A stretch of DNA of 64,000 bases from assembly GCF_001653795.1 (NCBI RefSeq), contig NZ_CP011514.1:372001-436000 (forward strand), in the 5' to 3' direction. This document shows, piece by piece, positions 36,381 to 45,203 of the stretch (position 1 is the first letter of the stretch; every line of letters begins with the position of its first letter). The translations under genes were made by a program, and so were the position numbers. This DNA is from Mitsuaria sp. 7. Its GTDB lineage: Bacteria > Pseudomonadota > Gammaproteobacteria > Burkholderiales > Burkholderiaceae_C. A model generated the notes under the pieces. The model worked only from the letters and a program-made list of their open reading frames with translations. It made no database searches and had not been told where the DNA came from.

Positions 36381-38054
36381 GTGAGCCGCGTGCCCAGCTT
36401 GCCGGAGCCGCATGAACCCCAGACGAAACAACCCACTCAGGCCGCTGACCCGGTCTCCCTGACGGCTCCCTTCCGAGTCACCGCGTTCCTGGCCATTTGG
36501 ATTGCATCTGTCATCTCCAACATCGGCACGGCCATGCAAGGAGTGGGCGCTACTTGGCTCATGTTCGCCGCTGATTCGCGACCCGTGATGGTTGCTGCCC
36601 TGCAGGCAGCCTCCACCTTGCCTATGTTCATCTTTGGCCTTCCTGCAGGCGTCTTTGCCGACATCGTCGACCGCCGGAAGCTGCTGCTGTGGTCGAGCGC
36701 CTGGATGGTGCTGGTGTCCGTTGCCATGTGCGCGGCCGCCTACCTGGGCCAGTTGTCGCCAGAGGGTCTCATCGCCGGCACCTTCGCCCTCGGCGTTGGC
36801 GCGGCCATGACCGCTCCTGCTTTCCAGGCGGTCGTTCCCGATTTGGTGCCGAGCAATCTGTTGACGCCGGCTGTCACGCTCAACGGCATTGGCAACAACG
36901 TTGCCCGCACGTTGGGACCAGCGCTTGGAGGAGTGGTCGTGGGCGTCGCTGGCGCTGCCGCAACCTTCGGCATCAACGCGTTGAGCACGCTCGTAGTGCT
37001 TGCGGCACTTTGGAGCTGGCGGCAGACATCAAGGTCGTCACGCCTGCCTCCTGAGCACTTCCTGTCAGCTCTGCGGGCCAGCGTTCGATACGTTGGCTCC
37101 GCGCGCGGGATTCGCGTAGTGCTTCTGCGAGCTACGCTCTTCTTCGCCTTCGCCAGCGCGTTCAATGCTCTGCTGCCGCTGGTAGTCAACAAGCAGCTTG
37201 GGCTCGGCGCCGACGGGTTCGGACTGCTGCTGGGGGCTGTGGGCGTTGGGTCGGTCGGCGGCGCGCTGCTGCTGTCCAAGTTGCGTGCACGCTTGGGCAT
37301 CGAGCGGTTGACTGCAGGAGGAACAGCTCTCGCAGGGGTGACGACCATCGGGTTGGCGCTCTCGAGCAACGCATGGCTTGCCACCGTGGCCGCTGCGCTC
37401 TTCGGCGCCGGCTGGATTGCCAACCTGACGCTACTCAACGTTGGCGTGCAGAACACGGTCGCCGGATGGGTGAGGGCGCGCATGCTGGCCATGTACGTGA
37501 TGACGTTCATGGGCGTGTCAGCCGCAGGCTCGCTGCTTTGGGGCTACCTCGCGCAGACCTGGTCTTTGCAAGCCTCCCTCCTGTGCGCCGGCGTTCTTCA
37601 GCTGGTCAGCCTCGCCGTCGTGTGGCGATTGCCGTTCGTGGACTCGGCGACGCTGGACCTGCGGCCGGCTCCTTTCGTGGACGAGCAGCTTGTCTTGGAC
37701 CCAGAGCACGACCTGGAGCCGGTCCTCGTGACCGTTGAGTACCGAGTGGTCGAAGAGAACGCTGAACAGTTCTCGTACGCCCTCTGGGGATTGGAGGAAG
37801 CCAGGCGTAGGGCTGGTGCCATGACCTGGCGGCACTGGCGAGACCAGTCTGACCGTTCCATCCATCGGGAATCGTTCGCTGTTGAGAGCTGGACGGACTA
37901 CTTGCGACTGACGCCGCGCACTACGTTCGTCGACCAGCAGTTGGAAGCCGCGGTTCAAGCCCTGGTCATGCCTGGGACAACGCCGCATGTCCGCTTGTTC
38001 CGAGGCGCTGGTCGATATCGAGGTGCGGCGCCGGCGCAGCCAACGCAACTTTAA
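36381..38054 (+). CDS. MFS exporter with C-terminal monooxygenase-like domain
   Basis: A 557-residue protein. Residues 30-425 form an MFS transporter of the EntS/MFS_3 type with 12 membrane segments and the loop motif GVFADIVDRRKLLLWSS. Residues 440-545 are soluble and begin with VTVEYRVVEENAEQFSYALWGLEEARRRAGAMTWRHWRD, split here as two runs, which resembles an antibiotic-biosynthesis-monooxygenase or EthD-like dimeric barrel. Such fusions are known in bacteria but unexplained; the barrel might bind or gate the exported compound. The GTG start at 36381 lacks a strong ribosome site. Confidence 0.85.
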   Translation: MSRVPSLPEPHEPQTKQPTQAADPVSLTAPFRVTAFLAIWIASVISNIGTAMQGVGATWLMFAADSRPVMVAALQAASTLPMFIFGLPAGVFADIVDRRKLLLWSSAWMVLVSVAMCAAAYLGQLSPEGLIAGTFALGVGAAMTAPAFQAVVPDLVPSNLLTPAVTLNGIGNNVARTLGPALGGVVVGVAGAAATFGINALSTLVVLAALWSWRQTSRSSRLPPEHFLSALRASVRYVGSARGIRVVLLRATLFFAFASAFNALLPLVVNKQLGLGADGFGLLLGAVGVGSVGGALLLSKLRARLGIERLTAGGTALAGVTTIGLALSSNAWLATVAAALFGAGWIANLTLLNVGVQNTVAGWVRARMLAMYVMTFMGVSAAGSLLWGYLAQTWSLQASLLCAGVLQLVSLAVVWRLPFVDSATLDLRPAPFVDEQLVLDPEHDLEPVLVTVEYRVVEENAEQFSYALWGLEEARRRAGAMTWRHWRDQSDRSIHRESFAVESWTDYLRLTPRTTFVDQQLEAAVQALVMPGTTPHVRLFRGAGRYRGAAPAQPTQL

Positions 38055-38185
38055 TCGCGTTGACGACTTCCACCGAGTAGTTGCCGCCACTCGCATGGTT
38101 CTCACGCGCAGAACTCTGAGTTCACTGGCGGTGCGTCCCTTGCGTGTCCGGCTGTCTAGAGTGGTCGCTTTCGACAGAGGACCTT

Positions 38186-38710
38186 ATGACATCTTCGCTC
38201 CCCGCGAGCGCTATCTCTGCGCAAGAGTTTTCCGTGGCCAAGGCTGCAACTGAGGCGTCGCCATTGGCTGTACTTCAGAAGGTCTTGTCCAATCCGACCG
38301 ACCTTGAGTTCGTAAAGCAATTCACCACGGACGACTTCGTCTACGTCTCGTTGAACTACGGCAAACCGGAGGTGAAAGAAGCTCTGCCTTGGGCGGGCAC
38401 CTCCAAGGGGACGGAAGGTCTGGTTCAGACTTTCATTGATGTCCAACGCTTCTGGACCGTCGACGACTTCCAAGTTCAGGACTGCTTCGAGAACGAGGAT
38501 GGCGCTGCAATTTTCGGCAGCTTCACGTACACCTCGAACACCTTGAAGAAGACCGTGATGTCGCCCCTCGCCGTATTGGCACGCGTGAAGTACGGCAAGC
38601 TCTCGTACGTTCAGTTCATGGAGGACACGTTCGCTACGGTGCGCTCGTTCCGCGAGAGCGGTGAATACCTCATCAAGGCAAACCCAGACGGCGGGACGAC
38701 CAACGTTTGA
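38186..38710 (+). CDS. NTF2-like / SnoaL-like family protein
   Basis: A 174-residue protein with a cone-shaped NTF2-like fold: VLQKVLSNPTDLEFVKQFTT, then DDFVYVSLNY, and later YTSNTLKKTVMSPLAVLARV and a final strand. No signal peptide. Similar stress-linked proteins bind or isomerise small compounds; the substrate is unknown. ATG at 38186 follows AGAGGA. A small membrane protein follows 129 bp later on the same strand. Confidence 0.75.
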   Translation: MTSSLPASAISAQEFSVAKAATEASPLAVLQKVLSNPTDLEFVKQFTTDDFVYVSLNYGKPEVKEALPWAGTSKGTEGLVQTFIDVQRFWTVDDFQVQDCFENEDGAAIFGSFTYTSNTLKKTVMSPLAVLARVKYGKLSYVQFMEDTFATVRSFRESGEYLIKANPDGGTTNV

Positions 38711-38839
38711 GAGTTTGAAGAAGCTGCTTGCTCGCTGCCTCGGTGTTTGGTTCTCAGGCGCAGAACTCAGTTTTCGGTGCCGAGGCGGCTCAAGCAGACC
38801 TGGCCAATCTTGGGTCACCGTCTAACTGAAGAGGTAGGT

Positions 38840-39226
38840 ATGGCGTTTGCGAACGTGTGGAGCAAGCTGGCGACGGTCTTCTACGTCCTATGGGGCGTGT
38901 TGCATATCCAAGCCGCTTATCTGGTGTACCAACTTGGCACGACGGTGACGCCGTCGATGACACAGGGGCGGCTCTTTCAAGGCGCGTGGAATCTGTTCTT
39001 CTTCGCGATTTCAGCGATTGCTGTCGCCATCATGCTGAACAAGCGGAACTCCAAGTTGGGCTACTTCGCCAACCTGGCAATAGTCAGCGTGACCGACGTG
39101 GGGTTCATCATGTTCGTTCTGCTGCCAGGCTATCTGCCGCTTTGGCCGGGCCTGCAGGGGCCTCTGTACTGGGTCTTGGGGCTGCTGTTCTCGACGATAG
39201 CGCTCCGGAAAGAGCCGGCGCGTTGA
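38840..39226 (+). CDS. Small four-helix membrane protein
   Basis: A 128-residue integral membrane protein with about four hydrophobic segments (residues 10-30, 48-67, 74-95, 103-122). It has no charged signature that would name a family; it resembles DoxX-like or DUF-type small membrane proteins. GAGGTAGGT precedes ATG 38840. It follows the NTF2-like gene and may share its transcript. Confidence 0.65.
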   Translation: MAFANVWSKLATVFYVLWGVLHIQAAYLVYQLGTTVTPSMTQGRLFQGAWNLFFFAISAIAVAIMLNKRNSKLGYFANLAIVSVTDVGFIMFVLLPGYLPLWPGLQGPLYWVLGLLFSTIALRKEPAR

Positions 39227-39360
39227 CCGCGTCGGGCGCACCTTTCACCCACCATGCAGCGAGAGGCATTCATGAGACATCTTGGGAACGGTGAATGGCT
39301 GAACCCGCCTCGGGGGCTGAGCGGCGCCCCGGTTGTGCGAGAGCCGGCCAGCTTTCGCCT

Positions 39361-39567
39361 TTAGGTTGGGGCCAGCCGGAAGGTCCGAGTTGTCTGAATG
39401 GCCAACTGGGTGGCCAGGCGCTCTTCGAGTTCCTTGGTGCGTCGGCTGACCCCCGACTTGACGATGCCCATGCGACTGGCGGCAGCTACAAAGCCGCTGG
39501 CTTTGACGACCATGGCAAAGGTCTGCACGTCCGCCAACTTGTCATGGTGACGCGAGCCCGCCCTCAT
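39361..39567 (-). pseudogene. LysR regulator fragment (HTH only)
   Basis: A 68-residue piece that matches only the N-terminal helix-turn-helix of LysR regulators (LADVQTFAMVVKASGFVAAA, then GVSRRTKELEERLATQL). Normal members have about 300 residues; the effector-binding domain is missing and no continuation is seen in any frame downstream. It ends 134 bp after the small membrane protein gene. It resembles the intact LysR gene at 46861 and is probably a broken relative. Confidence 0.7.
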
Positions 39568-39575
39568 GGCGCGTC

Positions 39576-40676
39576 TCAGAAGCTTTGCCGAATGCCCACA
39601 CCGAAGTTCGTGGCGCTCGCATCGACGAGTCGACCCGGGCCGGGGAGGGTGCTAGTGACTGTGCTGTCGTGCATAACCACTGCGTAGAGGTCCGTGCGTT
39701 TGGAGATGAAGTGGTCGTAGCCGGCCGAGTACACCTCCCGCTTCTTGTTGCCACCAAAAACCGTGGCAGCGACTGGGGCCACGGTGTCGTCCGTCTTGCG
39801 TTTGGCGTAGGCAACCAGGAAGGAGCCACGGCCCATGGGAACCGACGCGCTCAGTTCCCAAATCTTGTACTTCACGGCCACCGACGTGACCTCGGTGCCA
39901 TCGTTCTGGATGACACCGGCGTGTGCGAAGACCTTCACCGCCTTGAGGTCGTAGGAGGCGGCGAGCTGCCAAGCCTTGGTGTTGTTGGGCGAAGTGCCGT
40001 CAGCGAACGTCAGGGGATTCTTCTTCACCGACTGCCAAATCGCCGACGCCTTCCACGGACCCTCTTCGTAATACACGCCGGCGCTCGAATTGCGGCCGCC
40101 TTGCCCTTCGGCCGCCGAGACGCTTGCGGTGAACGAAATTCCATCCCAAGTCGGGCTGTCGTAGCCCACCTGGTTGGTCCAGCCCGAGCCACCCGTCAAC
40201 GGGCCGCCGATGAAGGTCACCACGTTCAAAGGCGAGAACGCGGTCGAGGAGAGGAACGCGTTGTTTCCCAGTGAGGCAGAGAACATCGGCGTCGAGAAGT
40301 TGCCCAGGCGGATGCGTCCAAGCTGCTTGTCCGCAATATTGACCGAAGCTTCGCGTGACCAGAACGGGTCGGCGGCGACGGCGCCCACAGCGTCGCTGCG
40401 CCCAACTTGACCACCGTCGACGCGCAGGAAGCTGGAGAGCTCGAAGCCCGCCGAGAGGCCGTCGCCGAGTTCTTCCGTTCCGCGCACGCCCCAGCGGCTT
40501 GTAGTCATGCCCCCGCTCTCGAGGCGCTTCACCGGTGTGTGGGTCGCATTCACGCCGCTAGGTGCGCCTGAGAACCGAGCGACGTAGACGTCGACGAGCC
40601 CGTAGAGCGTTACGCGTGTTTGAGCTGATGCTGTCGACGCAAGGGCGGCGAGTGCGAGGAGGCTGATTGATTTCAT
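39576..40676 (-). CDS. Gram-negative porin (betaproteobacterial type)
   Basis: A 366-residue outer-membrane porin. It has a signal peptide (MKSISLLALAALASTASA-QT), the first strand VTLYGLVDVYVAR, SRWGVRGTEELGDGLSAGFE and a C terminus ending in Phe (ATNFGVGIRQSF), as needed for outer-membrane insertion. It should form a general diffusion trimer, as Burkholderiales Omp porins do. It is transcribed alone, in a region with fragments on both sides. Confidence 0.92.
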   Translation of the reverse strand: MKSISLLALAALASTASAQTRVTLYGLVDVYVARFSGAPSGVNATHTPVKRLESGGMTTSRWGVRGTEELGDGLSAGFELSSFLRVDGGQVGRSDAVGAVAADPFWSREASVNIADKQLGRIRLGNFSTPMFSASLGNNAFLSSTAFSPLNVVTFIGGPLTGGSGWTNQVGYDSPTWDGISFTASVSAAEGQGGRNSSAGVYYEEGPWKASAIWQSVKKNPLTFADGTSPNNTKAWQLAASYDLKAVKVFAHAGVIQNDGTEVTSVAVKYKIWELSASVPMGRGSFLVAYAKRKTDDTVAPVAATVFGGNKKREVYSAGYDHFISKRTDLYAVVMHDSTVTSTLPGPGRLVDASATNFGVGIRQSF

Positions 40677-41122
40677 GGGCTTCTTGGAAGTTGTTTGGTC
40701 ATGCCCGACGCGTTTTGGCTGGACCCACTCGGGCGTGGCGGTCAGGTTTGAGGCGAGGGGGCCTTGCAGGCGAAGCGCGCCGCTTCAGGTTGTGGCCGTG
40801 CCCAGCGCCCGGCCTCGTAAGCGGCCCGCAGATTGGTCTGGCGTCATTCCCAGATAGCGTGGCGAGGTTAGGGTGGCCGTGGTCCGTAAAAATCCTGCGA
40901 ACGGAACACTGCGTGCACCGCCGGTGAACGGTATGCGGACTACTCGACGCTGATGTCTGCCCTGTTGATGCGGTCTGCGGTGGAGCGCTTGTTCGTCGCC
41001 ACGGAAAGACGGTGGCTTTCGCGACGTCCTGCACCAGCGCGGTCTGCGAGTGAATGCCTTTTTGGGTCAGCTGGTTGTTTTCTGAGACAGCTTTCAGGGA
41101 CGCGAACTCGGGCTACTTGGCG
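40677..41122. other. Non-coding stretch after porin promoter
   Basis: About 445 bp without a supported gene. It must contain the porin promoter on the minus strand. I see no repeat, RNA or clear operator. Confidence 0.4.
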
Positions 41123-41248
41123 GTGGCGAAGAAGGCCGAACCAGCCAAGAAGGCGACGCCCGCCAAAAAAAACAGCGCCAGCGAAGAAAATGTGGTCGCC
41201 AAGAAGGCTGCCCCAGTCAAAAAGGCCGCGCTAGCGCGCTTAGCGTAG
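41123..41248 (+). pseudogene. Histone H1-like fragment
   Basis: A 41-residue frame from GTG 41123 reads VAKKAEPAKKATPAKK and ends VVAKKAAPVKKAALARLA, typical of bacterial H1-like Lys/Ala/Pro repeats. The middle (NSASEEN) is out of pattern; the -1 frame across the A7 run at about 41165 instead gives TAPAKK, so two compensating frameshifts probably scrambled it. Likely a decayed gene end. Confidence 0.45.
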
Positions 41249-41283
41249 GCGCTGCCTTCCGTTCCACGGCCCGCACGGGGCTC

Positions 41284-43044
41284 TCAGCTCTCTTCAGGCA
41301 ACTGCTGCACGGCGCTGGCGAACAGGAGTTCGCGCCCCGCATGCATCCCCTCGGCCAGCTGAATGGCGAACCGCTCGGCGTCTCGCCGCCTCACATCCTC
41401 TTCGATTGCCGCAAGCTCACTGGTCGACGCTCCCAAGGCCTGTAGCCCGGTCTTGCCGAGGTAGATGGCGGACTCGAACGTTTCCCGCACCTGGTTGTCT
41501 ACGTTGAGCTTTACCAGTTCCATGCTGTGGGCCCGGTTGACCGCTCGCACGACAACCTTGGCAAGGGGGAAGTGCTGCGCGATGTGCTGCACTGCCAGTG
41601 TGGCTGCAGCTGCGTCATCAACGCAGACGGCGATGAGCTTCATGCTCTCAGCTCCGGCGGCGCGCAGGACGTCCAGCCTTGAGCCATCGCCGAAGTAGAT
41701 TTTGTGGCCGTACTTAGACGCGGCCTCGATGGCGGTGACGTTGCTGTCAATCATCGTGAGGTCCAAGCCCCTGGACCTCAACACCTGCGAGACCACCTGG
41801 CCGAAGCGGCCGTAGCCGATGATGAGCGCGCTTCCGCTCGCCTCGGAGAAGTCCTCCGGGTACTGACTGGCCTCCTTTGGCTTGACCGCCCACTGGGCTG
41901 CCGAGAAGACCGCCGGCGTCGCCACCAGCGAGAACGTGACGATGGCGGTCAAGAGGTTGGCTTGTTCGGCTGTCATCACCTGCGAGGCCGCGGCAGCAGT
42001 GAACAGCACGAAGGCGAACTCCCCGCCTTGCGAGAGGACGGCGCCCATGCGAAGCGCGTCGCGATGGTCAGAGCCAGTGAAGCGCGCCAGCCCCCAAATC
42101 AACACCGTCTTCACGAGCATGACGAGAACCACTGCAGCGGCGATGACGGCCAGGTTGTCCGAGACCAATGGCAGGTCGATGCCCATGCCGACGGCGATGA
42201 AGAACAACCCAAGCAGCAGGCCGCGAAACGGCTGAATGTCAGCTTCCAGCTCGTGGCGGAAGTTGGACTCGGCCAGCAGGACTCCTGCGAGGAACGCGCC
42301 CATGGCCATGGACATGCCCACCCACTGCATGACCGCGGCTGCTCCGAGCACGACCAGCAGCGCAGACGCGGTCATAATTTCGGTGGAACCCGTCGCAGCG
42401 AGGACCTTGAAGGCGGGGTTCAGAAGGTACAAGCCCACAAGAACAATGGCGCCGACCGCCGCCAGCATCCAGGCGATGTCCATCCACCCGTTTTCAGTCG
42501 CCCCACCAGTTCCGGCTGGCGCCAAGAGTGCGACCAAGGCGATAAGCGGAACAATCGCCAAGTCCTGCAGGAGCAGCACCGCGAACGCACGCTGTCCGTA
42601 GGGCGATGCGAGTTCATTTCTCTCGGCCATCAGAGGCGCCGCGAAGGCGGTCGATGACAGCGCCAGCCCGGCTCCTGCAATGACAGCGGCCTTCCAGCCA
42701 AGCCCGAACAGCAGGGCAATCGCTGCAATCGCTGCCGCGCACAGAAGCACCTGCGCCAGGCCCAGCCCAACAATGTCCTTGCGCATGGCCCACAGTCTGC
42801 TGGGCTTGAGTTCTAGCCCGATGATGAACAGGAGAAGCACCACACCCAGCTCGGCCAGCGTGAGGACGGACTTGGCCTCGCTGATGAGGCCGAGGCCAAA
42901 GGGACCAATCACCACGCCGGCAGCCAGATAGCCGATGACGGCGCCGAGTTTGAGCTTTCGGAAGAGTGGCACTGCCACGCAAGCGGCTCCGAGGAAAACC
43001 AAGGGCTGCAGGAGGGAGAAGCCGTGTGCGCTGTCTGCGGTCAT
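41284..43044 (-). CDS. CPA2-family K+/H+ antiporter (KefC type)
   Basis: A 586-residue protein with 12-13 membrane segments (about residues 8-385) of the Na+/H+ exchanger type, including the family segments GVVIGPFGLGLI and ELGVVLLLFIIGLELKP. A TrkA-N/RCK domain at about 400-520 holds the nucleotide-binding motif GYGRFGQVVSQVL. KefC-like proteins let K+ out and protons in during electrophile stress and are gated by glutathione and NAD(H). Its start overlaps the stop of the CDGSH gene by ATGA, so the two are translationally coupled. Confidence 0.92.
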   Translation of the reverse strand: MTADSAHGFSLLQPLVFLGAACVAVPLFRKLKLGAVIGYLAAGVVIGPFGLGLISEAKSVLTLAELGVVLLLFIIGLELKPSRLWAMRKDIVGLGLAQVLLCAAAIAAIALLFGLGWKAAVIAGAGLALSSTAFAAPLMAERNELASPYGQRAFAVLLLQDLAIVPLIALVALLAPAGTGGATENGWMDIAWMLAAVGAIVLVGLYLLNPAFKVLAATGSTEIMTASALLVVLGAAAVMQWVGMSMAMGAFLAGVLLAESNFRHELEADIQPFRGLLLGLFFIAVGMGIDLPLVSDNLAVIAAAVVLVMLVKTVLIWGLARFTGSDHRDALRMGAVLSQGGEFAFVLFTAAAASQVMTAEQANLLTAIVTFSLVATPAVFSAAQWAVKPKEASQYPEDFSEASGSALIIGYGRFGQVVSQVLRSRGLDLTMIDSNVTAIEAASKYGHKIYFGDGSRLDVLRAAGAESMKLIAVCVDDAAAATLAVQHIAQHFPLAKVVVRAVNRAHSMELVKLNVDNQVRETFESAIYLGKTGLQALGASTSELAAIEEDVRRRDAERFAIQLAEGMHAGRELLFASAVQQLPEES

Positions 43045-43685
43045 TGACGGTCCGTGAAGCCAATGGCTTGGTGGGTGCCGTCGCAGAACGGCTTCTTCGA
43101 CGAGCCGCCGCAGCGGCAGAGGAACGCATTGCCGACGCGCGTCACGGTGCGTCCGGTGCCGGCGCAGATTTCCAAGGCCCCTGAGGCTCGAAGGGGGCCG
43201 TTCGAGAGCGGTGTGATGGTCAGCGCACCATTGCGGAGGCTCAGTGCTTCGAATTCGAGGGTTGCAGGTTCGCCGGTTGCCTTGAAGCCAGCTTCGTGGT
43301 GGCTGCCGTCGCAGTAAGGCTTGTTCCTGGAGGCTCCGCATCTGCACAGCGTTGCGCGCGTGCTGCTGGTGTCTCCGTTCACATTCAGTTCGGCGTGGAA
43401 TGCGTAGGGGCCGTTCTCGCGAATCCGGACCACGTTCACCAACGGAGCCGCCTCTTGCGGACCGCCGTCGTGCCGCTCGTACTGAATGGCACCCGAGGGA
43501 CAGCTTTCGGCGATTGCTGCGACGGTCTCCGCCGGAGCCGCGTCAGGGTGGACCCAAGGGCCCTCGGCGTTCGGGACCCACACGTCCGGCCTGCCCAAGA
43601 CGCAATTTCGGGAGTGGATGCATCTGTCGGGCACGATGCTGATGGTCACATCTTTACCCGCGTAGCTCTCTACTTCGACCGCCAT
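43041..43685 (-). CDS. Ferredoxin-like and double-CDGSH iron-sulfur protein
   Basis: A 214-residue protein. Residues 5-70 match the YjdI-type 4Fe-4S mono-cluster domain (CIHSRNC and SCPSGAIQY). Two CDGSH-type 2Fe-2S motifs follow: CRCGASRNKPYCDGSH near residue 115 and CRCGGSSKKPFCDGTH near residue 190, each with the Cys3-His ligand set. CDGSH clusters are pH- and redox-sensitive. It is coupled by an ATGA overlap to the KefC-type antiporter, suggesting a redox sensor or electron carrier for that transporter. ATG 43685 is chosen from the YjdI start. Confidence 0.88.
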   Translation of the reverse strand: MAVEVESYAGKDVTISIVPDRCIHSRNCVLGRPDVWVPNAEGPWVHPDAAPAETVAAIAESCPSGAIQYERHDGGPQEAAPLVNVVRIRENGPYAFHAELNVNGDTSSTRATLCRCGASRNKPYCDGSHHEAGFKATGEPATLEFEALSLRNGALTITPLSNGPLRASGALEICAGTGRTVTRVGNAFLCRCGGSSKKPFCDGTHQAIGFTDRQ

Positions 43686-43811
43686 GCTGCTCACTCCAGT
43701 TCTAGCTCCAACACGCTGTTGGATGAACTCACGATGGTGATGCGCCAAGCCATCCCGTTTCACTGAAGAAATGAACTCACTGTTCTCCCGTCGTGGACAT
43801 GCAGCCCAAGC

Positions 43812-45203
43812 TCACTGTTCCTTCAAGTCCCTGACGAAGTCGTTGAACTCGAACGATGAACGCAGGAGGTCGCCGGCGACCTTGCGCAACAAGTCGACGT
43901 CGCTGTCTGGCAGGGAGAAGGACGTCGGCAAGGCCATGAGCCTGGAGCGGAGCAGGGGGTCTTGCACTCCCTCAAAGCTGACGACCACCGGATAGAGCCT
44001 TATCCGCTGCGGGCCGCCCTCATCAGCTTGACCCTGGAGCGCCAGTTCCCGTGTCTGCTTCCACCTTCCAAGCAAGTCCTTCATAAGCTCGACCGCTTCA
44101 AACGAATTCCTGTCGATGGGAACGTTGACGGACTTCAGCAACTGGGCAAGCGCGGTTGGACCGTCTTCTGATTTGTCCCAGTCCAGTTGGGGGTCGGAAC
44201 GGGAGTTCACGATGATGAGCAGCGTGCGCTTGAGCTTTTCGATACCCAAGGTCTTGCGGAACTCCGGGCTGAGCTCAGCCGCGCGAAACCTCTCGAGCAC
44301 GGGCCGCAGCCCAAGGTTGTCTGCCACGCCGCCGTCCACGAGGTGCAAGTACGGTCGCTCGGCGCTGTCCTGAAAGCTACGCATCTCCAGGTAGCGCTGA
44401 TGAAGTCTTCCAGAGGCGGCGCGCCGTCCCTTGTCGGTCGAGTGCACCCACGCCGGGTACTCGTACGAGCACGTGCCACCGTAGTTGTTGAAGGTAACCG
44501 GGGACAGAACCACCGGTACGGCTGACGACGCGGCGGCCGCGCGCGAGAGCTTCACCCCCGCGAGGTCCGAACAGATGATGTCGAAGTCGTTCTGCGCGAA
44601 GGCGAGCCTGGCTCCTGTCGATATGTCGGTGCTGCCCGCAACCACGAGCGGACCTTGCTGCTTCGCGAGGTCTCCGAACGTGGCTCCCTCGAACAGGATT
44701 TCGTCGTAGTACTCGGCCGCTAGTTCGGAGCGTCCGACACCGGTCGACCAAAGCTTCCCCCAGTTGGCGGGATTGAGGGTCCGCTTGATGATTTCTGCCT
44801 GAACGTCGCGCTTGAGGAAACGTTGCTCATACTCGGTGAACAGGCGCTCACCATAGAGGCCGTAGCCCAGTGCGGTGAAGCTGCCACCGGACACGCCTGA
44901 GATGAAGCCAACTTCGTCCAGCAAGCGAACGGGCTTGCCTCTGGCCTCAACCTGTTGACGGCGCAGCTCCTCAAGCACGCCGAAGGCGAACGCCGCAGCG
45001 CGCGTCCCGCCGCCGGAGAAGGTGACGATGACCTCGGTGTCGTCAAGCGTCTTGTTCTTGATGCGGGTGCTATCCCGGTATCCCGCGCTCTGGTCGACCG
45101 TCTGCAGCCTTGGGTTCACCGGGCGGCTTGCGCAGCCAGCCAGGCTGGTCGCAACTGCAAGCAAGCCCAACCGAAAGGCCATGCGCCCATCGGCGCCCCT
45201 CAT
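43812..45203 (-). CDS. Patatin-like phospholipase lipoprotein
   Basis: A 463-residue protein with a lipoprotein signal (lipobox SLAGC near residue 24). The patatin fold shows the oxyanion loop SGGGTRAAAFAFG near residue 64, the nucleophile elbow GVSGGSF near residue 103 and the catalytic Asp in VDGGVADNLGL near residue 290. It should cleave acyl chains from lipids. Its start overlaps the pirin stop by ATGA. The N-terminal MRGADGR adds a few residues; an internal ATG at MAFRL is an alternative. Confidence 0.9.
   Translation of the reverse strand: MRGADGRMAFRLGLLAVATSLAGCASRPVNPRLQTVDQSAGYRDSTRIKNKTLDDTEVIVTFSGGGTRAAAFAFGVLEELRRQQVEARGKPVRLLDEVGFISGVSGGSFTALGYGLYGERLFTEYEQRFLKRDVQAEIIKRTLNPANWGKLWSTGVGRSELAAEYYDEILFEGATFGDLAKQQGPLVVAGSTDISTGARLAFAQNDFDIICSDLAGVKLSRAAAASSAVPVVLSPVTFNNYGGTCSYEYPAWVHSTDKGRRAASGRLHQRYLEMRSFQDSAERPYLHLVDGGVADNLGLRPVLERFRAAELSPEFRKTLGIEKLKRTLLIIVNSRSDPQLDWDKSEDGPTALAQLLKSVNVPIDRNSFEAVELMKDLLGRWKQTRELALQGQADEGGPQRIRLYPVVVSFEGVQDPLLRSRLMALPTSFSLPDSDVDLLRKVAGDLLRSSFEFNDFVRDLKEQ

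Noticed and set aside
39361..39567. LysR reading frame as a functional regulator
   Set aside because: Only the HTH part is present; no effector domain follows in any frame.
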